DNA of 64,000 nucleotides, from contig JAKTTT010000025.1 in the NCBI GenBank assembly GCA_030581615.1, forward strand, positions 186,001-250,000, written 5' to 3'. The DNA is from Alloascoidea africana (taxonomy: Eukaryota; Ascomycota; Alloascoideomycetes; Alloascoideales; Alloascoideaceae). Below the pieces are notes generated by a model. The model was given only the letters and a program-made list of their open reading frames with translations, was not told the DNA's origin and did not search any database. Within the stretch, counting starts at the first letter, position 1; each line of letters opens with the position of its first letter. The position numbers were made by a program, and so were the translations under genes. Shown here one piece after another: positions 10,652-19,601 of the stretch.

Positions 10652-13285
10652 TTAAAACCCAAGTATCCTCAATAGTATGTATCCAAAAACAATGACAATT
10701 AGATATGCCAAAATGCTGCTGGGGACGCCCCGCGAGATAAAAGTCCCAACTGTTAGATAGGGTCTCCCCATTTCGTCCGTCATACAGATTGCAGTCACAT
10801 TGGGGAATCCAGAAGTAGGCAAGCCCATTGCCACTGAGCATAGTAAACCTGAAACCATGACCAGTAGATTTGAGTGTATCGTGCCATCGGAAGAAGGCAG
10901 ATTGTCGCCAATCTCCTTGACTAGAGGAAGCATGATAAGCGCTGCGACCGTGTGCGAAACAAACGTCGCCATCACAACAATCAAGGCTCCAAATGTAACC
11001 AGGACTCCGAACAACGAAAAGCCTTCAACCTTTAACTGGATGAATAGGGCTACCGTTTTGAGGAGACCCGAAGACGACACTGCTTTGCCCAAGGCAATGC
11101 CGCCCATGGCCAAGACAATAATAGTCCACAAAAAGTTGTTGAAATCCTCTGAAGTCAACAAGCCAGTACCAAAAAATAAAATCAAGGGTAAAAGTGCAAT
11201 GACTCCCATTTCACCAAATACCCCTTCGAGTTGGTGCGATAGACACCAGAGTGCAATAGTAAGAACCGTTACCGCACAGACGTAGAACTGAACAAATGTA
11301 AATTTCTCGTCAATAGTCCTTATGGAAACCAGAATTGTGTTCCGGTTATTGATTCGGAAGCTGAAGAGCATCAGCACTCCTATCAGAATGATAATGATGA
11401 TGCAAATGGGGAGAGCCACGAAAAACCACTGGCCCCAACTTGGCGTGGGATCCATATTCTCCAAGGCGATAATGTTTTGTGGAGACGCGATTGGAGACGC
11501 CATGCCCCCAACATCAGATGCCAAAGCTATTCCCAATATTAAAGCCTTTGCAAATGCAGACCCATTGGGCAAGGTCCGCAGCAGAGGTTGAACGATCGAG
11601 TAACATAAAACAGGCGCTGCAACATTGGATACAAGCATGCTGGCAACCATGGCTACAAACAAAACCGTCATGAGAACGACTTTGGGGTCGGTGCCTGCCT
11701 TGGACAGTATCCAGGTCGAAACAAGCTTCGCAATCTGGTATTTTGAAAGTGCTGCAGCGAGAGCAAACCCGCCGAGCAGGAGCGTTATTACTGAACTCCA
11801 CATTGTGGAAAAAATGTACTTTGAGCTTGCAGTCGCGTTCATTCGCGTTCCATCTTCGTTTTTCAACACGCTCATAACCACAATTAAAAACGGAATTAAA
11901 AGAGAAGTCACAAACAGTGGGATGGCCTCTGTGGCCCACAAGAGCGAAGCAAAGACCAGCAGTGCAAAACAGTTTTGCTGTTCAGGTTCGGCAAACAGCT
12001 CTGGAGACACAAAAATCAGAACGATGAAAAAAGTCAATACGATTACAGATAGCTTGATGGCAGTAGGACCCAGCACCCAGTAAGGCACTGGAATGGCGAA
12101 TCTGCCCAAATGCAGCGTCCCAAGGGGCTTTTCAATACTTGCAACGTCTTCTTCGCCTTGCATTATTGCATCGGCCTTGCTGGTGACCTTCATGGCCGCA
12201 GCGTGAGTTTTGCGTTCGATTCCAATCAAATCTCTCCAAACGGTGTTTCTGTCCCATACCACATGCTCCCGTAAATGGAGTCTAAGCTCGGATCTCGCAC
12301 GTTTTGTGTCCCCGTTTGTAGAAATTCTAGAGTAGGCCTCAATAGCCTCCGCAATACGGTGTTCTAGTTTGTCCTTTGTATCTGGAGCGAAAAGGTAGGT
12401 GGTACCTGCAAGTGAGAGTAAGTATTTCTCTCGGATCTGGCAATTCAATGTCTTGTCAAACTTTTTGGTTGCCTTTGAAAACCCGGTATTGTTCAACTGG
12501 ATGAAACTTTTCAGCTCGGAAAGGTTCACAAAGCAAGAAATAGTCCTCTTCTTTAGCGTTATACGGATATCGGAAAGCATGTTGAATGGATCGTCATCTA
12601 GGATCGACCCGTCATCATCCTCATCCTCATCATCGTCCTCATCATCGACTTCGGGCTCCGAGAAGCGTCTGGTAGACGAGGCCCCCAATTCCCTACTTGA
12701 CCTTCTTTGCAAATCCGAAATGCTTTCACGTCGTCTTACTTCCACGGCCTTTGAGCCAGACTCTGAAGCAATGGGAGAAAGAAGGTTCTGACCACTGGGA
12801 GCCGGATCTGGAGCGGTGGGATCAATTGAAACGCTGGATCTCTTTCTTCTCTGGGCACTAACACTGCTTCGACGACGTCTCAGTCTCGTCAAAGCAGTTG
12901 AAGCTCGTCTCTCGGGGCCACCTGTCCTGTCCTCATCGTTATATTGGGGATAGTTTCCGCCCGCCACCAGCTCTTCATCAAGATGCTCTTCAAATTCCTC
13001 AAGGTCTCTTAGCAGCTCATCCAATGTCTTGTAGGCTTCGCTTTCTTGCGACTGGTAAAACTTGTCGACTTTGGTCCGTTCCTTATCTAGCGCTTTCAGG
13101 AATACAGCATGGGGATCTGAAGGAGCGATGAGCGATGTGGCCTCCTCGTCAGCACTACTGCGATGCTGCGAGGCCAGCTGCTCACGCTGGAGATTGTAGA
13201 TTAGCTTCTTGAGGTTCGAGTAGGCAATGTACCGGGACGACCACTCCGGCACCGCGTTGAACTGGAGCGAGTGCGAGAACTTCAT
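10652..13285 (-). CDS. PHO90: SPX-domain low-affinity phosphate transporter (Pho87/Pho90/Pho91 family)
   Basis: Moves inorganic phosphate, at the plasma membrane (Pho87/Pho90) or vacuole (Pho91), through an SLC13-like permease. The ATG at 13283-13285 opens the diagnostic SPX start MKFSHSLQFNAVPEW; the frame stays open further upstream, but that extension is not like the family. 877 residues, close to Pho90 (881). The SPX domain spans about residues 1-310, split by an Arg/Ser-rich and acidic insert; the ELKSFIQLNNTGFSKATKKFDK block is its conserved C-terminal part. About a dozen membrane segments follow from residue 390, with SLLWATEAIPLFVTSL, SNVAAPVLCYSIVQPLLR and MGLPTSGFPNVTAI matching the family. 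The C terminus (GYILLRILGF) also fits. I cannot tell which paralogue it is; the symbol marks the family. Intronless, with only 179 bases to the divergent gene. Confidence 0.9.
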   Translation of the reverse strand: MKFSHSLQFNAVPEWSSRYIAYSNLKKLIYNLQREQLASQHRSSADEEATSLIAPSDPHAVFLKALDKERTKVDKFYQSQESEAYKTLDELLRDLEEFEEHLDEELVAGGNYPQYNDEDRTGGPERRASTALTRLRRRRSSVSAQRRKRSSVSIDPTAPDPAPSGQNLLSPIASESGSKAVEVRRRESISDLQRRSSRELGASSTRRFSEPEVDDEDDDEDEDDDGSILDDDPFNMLSDIRITLKKRTISCFVNLSELKSFIQLNNTGFSKATKKFDKTLNCQIREKYLLSLAGTTYLFAPDTKDKLEHRIAEAIEAYSRISTNGDTKRARSELRLHLREHVVWDRNTVWRDLIGIERKTHAAAMKVTSKADAIMQGEEDVASIEKPLGTLHLGRFAIPVPYWVLGPTAIKLSVIVLTFFIVLIFVSPELFAEPEQQNCFALLVFASLLWATEAIPLFVTSLLIPFLIVVMSVLKNEDGTRMNATASSKYIFSTMWSSVITLLLGGFALAAALSKYQIAKLVSTWILSKAGTDPKVVLMTVLFVAMVASMLVSNVAAPVLCYSIVQPLLRTLPNGSAFAKALILGIALASDVGGMASPIASPQNIIALENMDPTPSWGQWFFVALPICIIIIILIGVLMLFSFRINNRNTILVSIRTIDEKFTFVQFYVCAVTVLTIALWCLSHQLEGVFGEMGVIALLPLILFFGTGLLTSEDFNNFLWTIIVLAMGGIALGKAVSSSGLLKTVALFIQLKVEGFSLFGVLVTFGALIVVMATFVSHTVAALIMLPLVKEIGDNLPSSDGTIHSNLLVMVSGLLCSVAMGLPTSGFPNVTAICMTDEMGRPYLTVGTFISRGVPSSILAYLIVIVFGYILLRILGF

Positions 13286-13391
13286 GATGACATCAGGGCA
13301 GGAAAGAGCGTTGGTGGAAACAAAGAAGAAGACTTCGGACTCCCGCCTGAGTAGCTGAGCTGCCTGCTCGGGCCATCTCGCTGCGCTGCAG

Positions 13392-13399
13392 TATATAAA
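13392..13399 (+). promoter_or_regulatory. TATA box of the plus-strand gene at 13465
   Basis: TATATAAA, 66 bases before the ATG at 13465, followed by a pyrimidine-rich leader. This placement is usual for a short yeast 5' leader and supports the plus-strand gene over the minus-strand ORF extension that crosses this region. Confidence 0.5.
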
Positions 13400-13464
13400 G
13401 CCAACTCTATCTGCCCTTTTCCTCTCCCTCTCTTCCCAAACATTCACAACCTCCAGTTCTACAC

Positions 13465-14184
13465 ATGGATTTCCCAAACAGTAGTAGTTACAGCATGACA
13501 CAAGCCCCTTCAAGACGTTATTCCACAGCATTGGTGCTGAACACAAGCGTGGAGCCCTCCTACCCGTGGAGAGCGCTGGTCCTCAGGGTAGCAGATGGCG
13601 GAGACATTTCCTCCTTTTCCAATTCCTCAGTTCCGCGATCCAGGGCTTCTTTCCAATCGTCTTTGGAAGACCCAGAGTCCAAATCAGATGTTCTGGTGCC
13701 GATATCCCAGCTAGCAGATGAGCCTTTTGATAGCCAGAATGATAGTGCCAGTACTATCTCTACGGATAAGGACCCTGCTTCCAAGTTCCAACTTTACACT
13801 CCGGAAGCAAAGAAGCAAAACTCATACATATTTGTGTATAATAGTGATAACAGGCTAAATCGAAACGGTATCGGTCACGGCCACGAAACGATAAACCGGC
13901 CTAGGTTCAATTACAGACATCATTTCCGGCGTCCTTCTTTAGCGGTGAAATTCTCCCCACCTCTGGAAATCAAGAGTTTTAATGACTTGCCGCCTGAATA
14001 TGAGCATTCCATTCTACACTATAACTGATCACTCAGATTTTCCCTGGAGAAGGCGTTATGGCCTCCTGTGGAAGTGCCTGGTGTAAAGCGCAGGACATTT
14101 CCTCTTGATGATGAAACGAGAGTCAAAATAGCATCAGCAGCAGCACGAGCGGCAGCAGCCAGAGGCATCAGAAACCTCCACTGA
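13465..14184 (+). CDS. unrecognised gene, probably spliced; an in-frame TGA lies at 14026-14028
   Basis: The ATG at 13465 follows a TATA box. The first ORF ends at TGA 14026-14028 (187 residues, Ser-rich, with a PPEY motif near its end). The same frame continues for 51 further sense codons to TGA 14182-14184, reading FSLEKALWPPVEVPGVKRR and then an Ala/Arg helix. A 201-base intron, 13836-14036 (donor GTATAA, TATAAC branch, acceptor CTCAG), would join KKQNSYIFV to FSLEKALWPP and give 172 residues. The intron length is a multiple of three, so retention keeps the frame but meets the TGA just before its 3' end. So the locus makes either a 187-residue unspliced protein or a 172-residue spliced one. 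I do not recognise the family; PPEY could bind WW domains of an Rsp5-type ligase. Confidence 0.45.
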
Positions 14185-15026
14185 GCGGACCCTAATTCGG
14201 AGGTCGGGAATATTTTCGACATGGATTTGCAGATGAAAAGATCCTAAAATTTTTTTTTAAAAAAAAGTGTGTGATTATGAATCGCCTTCTATCCATCTAC
14301 GATGAAATATTAATGTCCCTGCTTCTTGCTTTTTTGTTACAGAGCCGTTGACCTGAGGCGCAATAGACATTGCATGAATCATCACATTTCGGACTCTGGT
14401 CTGAAGCGGTTTCAACTTTCATCAGCTTCTCTACCTGGCATAACCCCCTCTCGTTTATGTTTGTTGCATTTGGTGCACATTGTGGACTTATTTTTACGCT
14501 TTTGCTTTGTCCGGCGCATTGATACACTCATTCTAAATAGTATATACAGAAGATGCCTTTAATCCATGATGTCGACAAATCGCCGTGTTTCCGTCTTATT
14601 AAAAACAAGCTCTGTAATTAAAAGCTATCGGAATACTACAGCCACGTTGTTTTGGCCCAGTAAAGCGGCTTTCAAACCTGTCTGATGATGACGATGCCGC
14701 CGGACCATGCGTAGCAGCAGACCTTTGCTTTTCCCCCTGCTAGCTTCTGGAGATGAATGTCGAAATGAATAATATTCTGCTCAATGGTGTAAAACTCATT
14801 GTGAAATGTAAACCTAGAAGATCCTACCAGGAGCAGGCGATATTGGGCGGCAATAATCTATTTCTGCGATACAAGCTAGATTCCAAGCGCCGCAACTATT
14901 CCAAAAGCCGTTAAAAAAGATGGTTGACAATGGCTTAATGCTTACTGTGTCACAGCAAGCCTGCTTTACGAGGGAAATGCCAGTACACGAGCTCAAGCAA
15001 TCAGGAGACACACATTCATTTTATTA
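14185..15026. other. intergenic region with no clear gene
   Basis: About 840 bases. A 39-codon minus-strand ORF starting at 14529-14531 has a basic start and CTKCNKHKRE, a C-x2-C pair that could be part of a zinc motif, but it ends without a second pair and I do not count it as a gene. Otherwise I see nothing. Confidence 0.4.
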
Positions 15027-15887
15027 TCATCCAGAATAGAACAAACTTTCCGACAAGTCTGGATCAAATACAGGGGGTCCAAAAGGTGATTCGTTATCAG
15101 GTGGAGTTAAGTCCGGCGGTATAGAATTTGTGGGAAGATCAGGAATCCGTCTTAAAGCATAATGTTGTAAACTTTGATGTTGTACCTATCTAATGATCAT
15201 CACTGAGTCTTGGGGAAGATCTGATCTCTGTTCCTGAGGCCCGACGATTTCAAATCAGTTTACCGCTATCGGACCAAGCGCAAGGTTCTGGTTGCTTTTC
15301 CAGAAAGAGATTGCTTTTGTGTGTCACTCTGCTGGAAAGGGAGCGAGTGGTCAATCACCAATTCCCCAAAGCGAAAAGTGACATTCACCCAGTCAAAGAA
15401 CAATTCATCTGCGCTTCCCACATTAGCCCTTTTTGTGTCTCAGTCAGATAACAAAAATGGGGGAATTTGGCTAAAGCAGTTTCGATTTGTCCAAATACAG
15501 ATTAGATTGCCAGCAACTGGTGAGTGCTTTGGGACTCGCTGTTTAGACTTTGCTCTTTTTAGGCTGCCATTGGCCCCACTCCCACATTCTTAGATTAACA
15601 ATCTTTTCTCTAGAACCCATTCACGCTATTATAGCAATGGTTCCAACCAACCGGAGAACAAGAACGGCTTTTTGTGTTTCATCCTCTATTCAACAGAGAT
15701 GGGGAGTCGTGCTAATTAAACCAACGTGAAGGCTAAACCTTACTCCAGTCAGGACCAATTTGTTCGTATCAATTTCCGCCAGAGTAGATCTGGTCAGACC
15801 GTCCATACTCAGGCACGATATGGGCGTAGTTGAGTGCACACGCCAAAAACGGTCCTCAAATTTCGTTATTAGCAAGCACATACACAT
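15027..15887 (-). CDS. possible multi-exon gene, unrecognised, structure uncertain
   Basis: Coding-like pieces appear in order on the minus strand. 15744-15887 has an ATG and 48 codons (FEDRFWRVHSTTPISC and on), followed by donor GTAAGG. A middle piece around 15285-15570 includes VPKHSPVAGNL, a possible GTATTT intron, then ADELFFDWVNVTFRFGELVI. 15027-15185 follows an ATAG acceptor and reads a Pro-rich tail ending in DPDLSESLFYSG before TGA. Some joins keep phase; the join before the last piece has no good donor, since the middle frame meets TAG. It starts 25 bases after the kinase stop, on the same strand. I recognise no family. It could be a real intron-rich gene whose joins I have wrong, or a decayed one. 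Confidence 0.28.
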
Positions 15888-15911
15888 GTTACATTCGTTA
15901 GTGATTTGCGT

Positions 15912-17021
15912 TTACCAAGCAAACGTATCGATTGTCGATTTGGCATTCCCGTTAATGCCATGAATGCTGATCCAGTCGTGACAAAGGGCATCTTGAGCTG
16001 TGATCCGGTGGCATGGGCTAATTTCCAACTTGCGTTGAATCAAGTTCTGTGCCTCGTAGGACAAATGATCCATCTTTACCCACGAAGCAAGCCACGCTCG
16101 TATGCTCTCTAAGGTCACTCGTTCTGGAGCCAAGAACTCTTGTCCATGCTCATCAGGCATCTTCCCCACAAGGCAAAAGCAGAGCAGAACACCACAGCTC
16201 CATATATCAACTGCAGGTGTTGCTTTGAAAGCACCTTGCAGTTTGCGTTCTTCCGGCGCGATGAAGCAAACGTTACGACTATTTGCCTCCCGCTTGCTCC
16301 GGAAAGAAGACTCTCCAATAAGCCTGTCCAGACCAAAGTCTCCAAGCTTTACTGTAATCTTTTTTGAGAGCTCGGATCTGGAAAGAAGAATATTTTCAGG
16401 CTTGATGTTTCGATGAACGATTGATCTCGCATGCAGATACTTCAAAGCACTTAGAACCTGCACAAACATATCTTTTGTTTCAGATTCCCCGATTCCAGAA
16501 GTGTTTGAGATAAAACTTGAGAGATTGCCAAAATTAACAAATTCCTGAACTACTGAAATGCCATCAACCTCTCGAAATATCTGCTTTAAAAGAATGACGT
16601 TGTTATGCCGCACACTCAGCAGCTGTGATATTTCATCTTTAACCCTCTCTGTTATTTGAGCGCCATAGCTATCGGTAAAGCTCGTTCTGTTCACTTCCCG
16701 TGCAAAATACTTTACTGCGTATTTCACTTTGGTTGATCTCTTCAGCGCTTCTCGTGTTTCTCCAAAACTGCTCCTGCTGCTTCCGCTCACGTCATTTGTG
16801 ATGCAAAACTGGCTCACTTGGTAGTGGTCGTTCAGAGAGTAAAGCTGGCGACCATCTCTAAGCGAGTCCTCAATATCCTGTGACAAACTATTGACATAAA
16901 TTAGTCGCGCTCCGGATCTGGAAAAACACAAGTGAGTGAACTTACTAGCCCTGTGCCTTACTTGCTTCCGTGCAGAAGCTGTCAAATGTACACTCGCGAC
17001 CCTGCCGATACTGGAAACCAT
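15912..17021 (-). CDS. FHA-domain Ser/Thr kinase, Chk2/Mek1-like, probable pseudokinase
   Basis: From the first in-frame ATG (17019-17021) it has 369 residues. The N terminus looks like the second half of an FHA phosphopeptide-binding domain (SSIGRVASVHLT, then SKFTHLCF and RLIYVNSLSQD), so an upstream exon is likely missing; a basic ORF at 16945-17166 is one candidate, but no join fits well. The kinase domain follows: VAIK-type Lys in YAVKYF, DFG in GDFGLDRL, and APE in IAPEERK. Two features are abnormal: the HRD catalytic motif reads HRNIKPENILL, with Asn in place of the catalytic Asp, and there is no GxGxxG loop before the Lys. FHA plus kinase order recalls Mek1, Rad53, Dun1 and fission-yeast Cds1. 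Catalysis is doubtful; a scaffold or phospho-reader role is inference. Confidence 0.7.
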   Translation of the reverse strand: MVSSIGRVASVHLTASARKQVRHRASKFTHLCFSRSGARLIYVNSLSQDIEDSLRDGRQLYSLNDHYQVSQFCITNDVSGSSRSSFGETREALKRSTKVKYAVKYFAREVNRTSFTDSYGAQITERVKDEISQLLSVRHNNVILLKQIFREVDGISVVQEFVNFGNLSSFISNTSGIGESETKDMFVQVLSALKYLHARSIVHRNIKPENILLSRSELSKKITVKLGDFGLDRLIGESSFRSKREANSRNVCFIAPEERKLQGAFKATPAVDIWSCGVLLCFCLVGKMPDEHGQEFLAPERVTLESIRAWLASWVKMDHLSYEAQNLIQRKLEISPCHRITAQDALCHDWISIHGINGNAKSTIDTFAW

Positions 17022-17918
17022 CCTCGGAAATTGCGTTGTAGGTTTCACTAGAAACTAGCTTTCTTTTGCTATTGCTACCTGGTAATGGCTCCAGCTGTTC
17101 TGGCAGGTCCTCTCGCCGAGGACAGCGGTTATAAAGACATGGCTGGTTATGCCCGTGTATGGACACCAGCTAATGAGATATGTCAGTTGGTAAGATCAAC
17201 AAATACCTTGTAAACCTATGACCGTTGAGTCGCGTGTTCCTCTGTTTTTCTTGAGACACAAACAACAAAAATGGACATAGAACAAGCAAAGTCACCTATT
17301 GCGATCGATTTGTTTGGTGCAGTAATAGAAGCTTACTCCTTTCTGCCTTTTAGGCAACGGTGTCATGGACATTTTTTCTGGTTGTTAGCAGGATTCCCGT
17401 TGAACACGCTTAGGATCACTTGATGGATGATGTTTGGGTAGAAAGGAAGGCTCTCGAGATTCGGATCTAATCATATGGAAACGAAAAAACTTTATTTGCC
17501 ATGCCTACATACCTCATTATTCCAAACTGGAAAACTGGAAAACACAAGTCCAAATGCCTCTAAATTGTGGAGAGCATGGCTCCATTTGTTTCTCCTTCCC
17601 ATCCTTGGCTTTTCTCGCTTGACACCACCACCTTGGCAGCCGTTGATTCCGCCAACGTCTCCACAACACCAAACCCCCCAATTCTTTTTCATGTTTATTT
17701 TTCCATAAGCAAATGCCTTTTATAGTCAAAATTATTGCCCAATACACTGTAATTGCAATTTATGAACACTGTTTGGCTTTCCAATACCCATTATCTCCAA
17801 CTGTTCAGCTCATCGGCCCATCACGTGATTGAAACACGGTAAACTTTTTTTTTTCTTTCTCCCTCTTTTTCTTGATTCTGATTCTTGAAATGCACCTACT
17901 CATCGCTTCGTGTCGGCA
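17022..17918. promoter_or_regulatory. divergent promoter region between the FHA-kinase and RRN11
   Basis: About 900 bases. CACGTG at 17822-17827, in the context TCACGTGA, is a classic Cbf1-type site about 92 bases before RRN11. Missing 5' exon(s) of the FHA-kinase may lie between 17022 and about 17300. A pyrimidine tract precedes RRN11. Small ORFs at 17434-17747 overlap on both strands and look random. Confidence 0.5.
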
Positions 17919-17937
17919 ATGTTTGAAAGCCCGATAA
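17890..17937 (+). promoter_or_regulatory. short upstream ORF overlapping the RRN11 start
   Basis: ATG at 17890 opens a 15-codon ORF in another frame. It runs past the RRN11 ATG (17919) and ends at TAA 17935-17937. If transcription starts upstream, ribosomes using it would miss the main start, so it could lower RRN11 translation. The transcript start is unknown, so this stays tentative. Confidence 0.35.
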
Positions 17938-19352
17938 TACAAAAGAATGCGTTCGATAAGAGATCAAAGACAAACAGGTTAAAAGCCGCATTATATGTTG
18001 AAGTTGAGAAGCGGAAATCTCTACTTGCTATACAATCAGACTGGCTTTCACAGGACGCGACTGGGACTTCATCATTGCCTTCAAAACGAAAAAGAGGAGT
18101 TACAGATTTAGGAAGTCCTACACAGAGGAATGAAAAATCGTCTAGCAAGATCGCAAAAGGTGGAGAAAAGTCCAGATATGTCAAATCACAATGTGAAGTG
18201 ATCACAAAAGGGCTGGAAGCGTTTAACACGAATGACGCCAATGGTTTCAGTTTCAGACATTTGACTTTACTCTCGTCTCTTCTACGGGTTAGCGTCTTAA
18301 AGAGGGATTATAAAACTGCTTATCGCGCCTTTGGGTTACTGATACGCTCAAAGCAAATCGATATTCGGACAATATGGCCTCTAGGAGCCGAAATACTAGC
18401 CCGAATGGATGAAGAGGAAAATAAACTAGAAGAATCCAACAATCTATTTGACAACAGAAAATCTTTAGGAGTCGGGTTTCCTTCTTCTCCTTTTGAGGAC
18501 GATTATGGACAAAAGCGAAAACGAAGACAAACAATGTTCCAGGAACTTACGCGGTCAAGATCAAAAACTCCCAAAGACGAACAATTTATGGAATGGATGA
18601 TTACCAAATTTCGAAATTCAAGATACAGTAAGAAACCTGTTTGGAAGGAACGTGAACACGCCAGCGACTTTTTCCCGCATTTGATCATAATGAAGCTGCG
18701 GCACGGGAAAGTTGACGAGGCCCTTAGCCGTCTTGAAGAGGTAATGCTGGAGCCTCCTTATAGCGATGATCCAATGTGTTATGCTCTATCTGGTATTGCA
18801 ATAATTTACAAGTGCCATAAACTTGTGGGCTCCACCGATGACGACAGAGAAGTGGAAGATGACAGTTTCTTAGAATCAGAAAAGAGTGTAGACGTTAGGA
18901 ATCTGGAGAGAATGATCAAGAAAGCGCGGGGATATTTTAAAAATTGTGTCCTGCTCGGCGGAACCTATCCCAAAGCGTTCATAGATGCTGAAATTAAAGC
19001 AATAATCACCCCATTTTACGACGGATCAAACTTTGAAGAGGAGTTCAAAAATACAGTGTTGGAGGACAATAATAATGATGAAAAGGACGAAGATGGTGGT
19101 TTAAATGAAAACCTAGAAATGTCGTTCAGCGCTCGGCCAATGTTTGCTGGGACACAAAGCTCAGCAGTAGAAGAAAACTGGAGTGAAAGCGAAAGCGAAA
19201 GCGAAAGCGAGAGCGAGAGCGAAAATGAGGATGAAATCACCAGTTATCCTTCTGTCAATAGACAGCCCGACCTGGATGAATTGGATATGGGGTGGAAAGG
19301 GTCCAATTGGGATGGGCAGTATCTGGATACCGCTGAAGAAGATGACGAGTAA
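17919..19352 (+). CDS. RRN11: RNA polymerase I core-factor subunit Rrn11
   Basis: Subunit of the Pol I core factor that loads the polymerase on rDNA promoters in the nucleolus. Single exon, 477 residues from the ATG at 17919. Seen: a basic N terminus with KRKRG; a TPR-like helical repeat region (FRHLTLLSSLLRVSVLKRDY, then AYRAFGLLIRS and DIRTIWPLGAEIL, about residues 110-160); a basic KRKRRQ stretch; a second helical pair (PHLIIMKLRHGKVDEALSRL, about 250-270); and an acidic tail with a Ser-Glu dipeptide run encoded by GAAAGC repeats (19182-19220). The block of Leu-rich helices ending in IRxxWPLGxEIL is what I recall for Rrn11 in non-Saccharomyces yeasts and fission yeast. The assignment is by pattern recall. 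Confidence 0.72.
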   Translation: MFESPIIQKNAFDKRSKTNRLKAALYVEVEKRKSLLAIQSDWLSQDATGTSSLPSKRKRGVTDLGSPTQRNEKSSSKIAKGGEKSRYVKSQCEVITKGLEAFNTNDANGFSFRHLTLLSSLLRVSVLKRDYKTAYRAFGLLIRSKQIDIRTIWPLGAEILARMDEEENKLEESNNLFDNRKSLGVGFPSSPFEDDYGQKRKRRQTMFQELTRSRSKTPKDEQFMEWMITKFRNSRYSKKPVWKEREHASDFFPHLIIMKLRHGKVDEALSRLEEVMLEPPYSDDPMCYALSGIAIIYKCHKLVGSTDDDREVEDDSFLESEKSVDVRNLERMIKKARGYFKNCVLLGGTYPKAFIDAEIKAIITPFYDGSNFEEEFKNTVLEDNNNDEKDEDGGLNENLEMSFSARPMFAGTQSSAVEENWSESESESESESESENEDEITSYPSVNRQPDLDELDMGWKGSNWDGQYLDTAEEDDE

Positions 19353-19601
19353 AGCTTTCACAGACTTTTTTAATCTCATTGAAGAGCCATATTAATTTTG
19401 CTTTTCTCTTGTACTGGCATTTGTTTTTTCTTCGCATGTTTGTTTTTTATATAGTGGACATAGCATCAATGTATTTTGCACATTAAACAATCACATTTTT
19501 TTGACTTTTCAGTGAAGCAGGCATGTCGTGGTTGTCTTATCCATCTAAAACTCTCCTTGTCTGCCTGACACTCCCGACTATCTTTACATCATATCTTCGC
19601 A

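Noticed and set aside
13286-13546. 87-codon N-terminal extension of the phosphate transporter
   Set aside because: The family starts at MKFSHSLQFNAVPEW; the extension has no SPX likeness and runs into the TATA box and start of the divergent gene.
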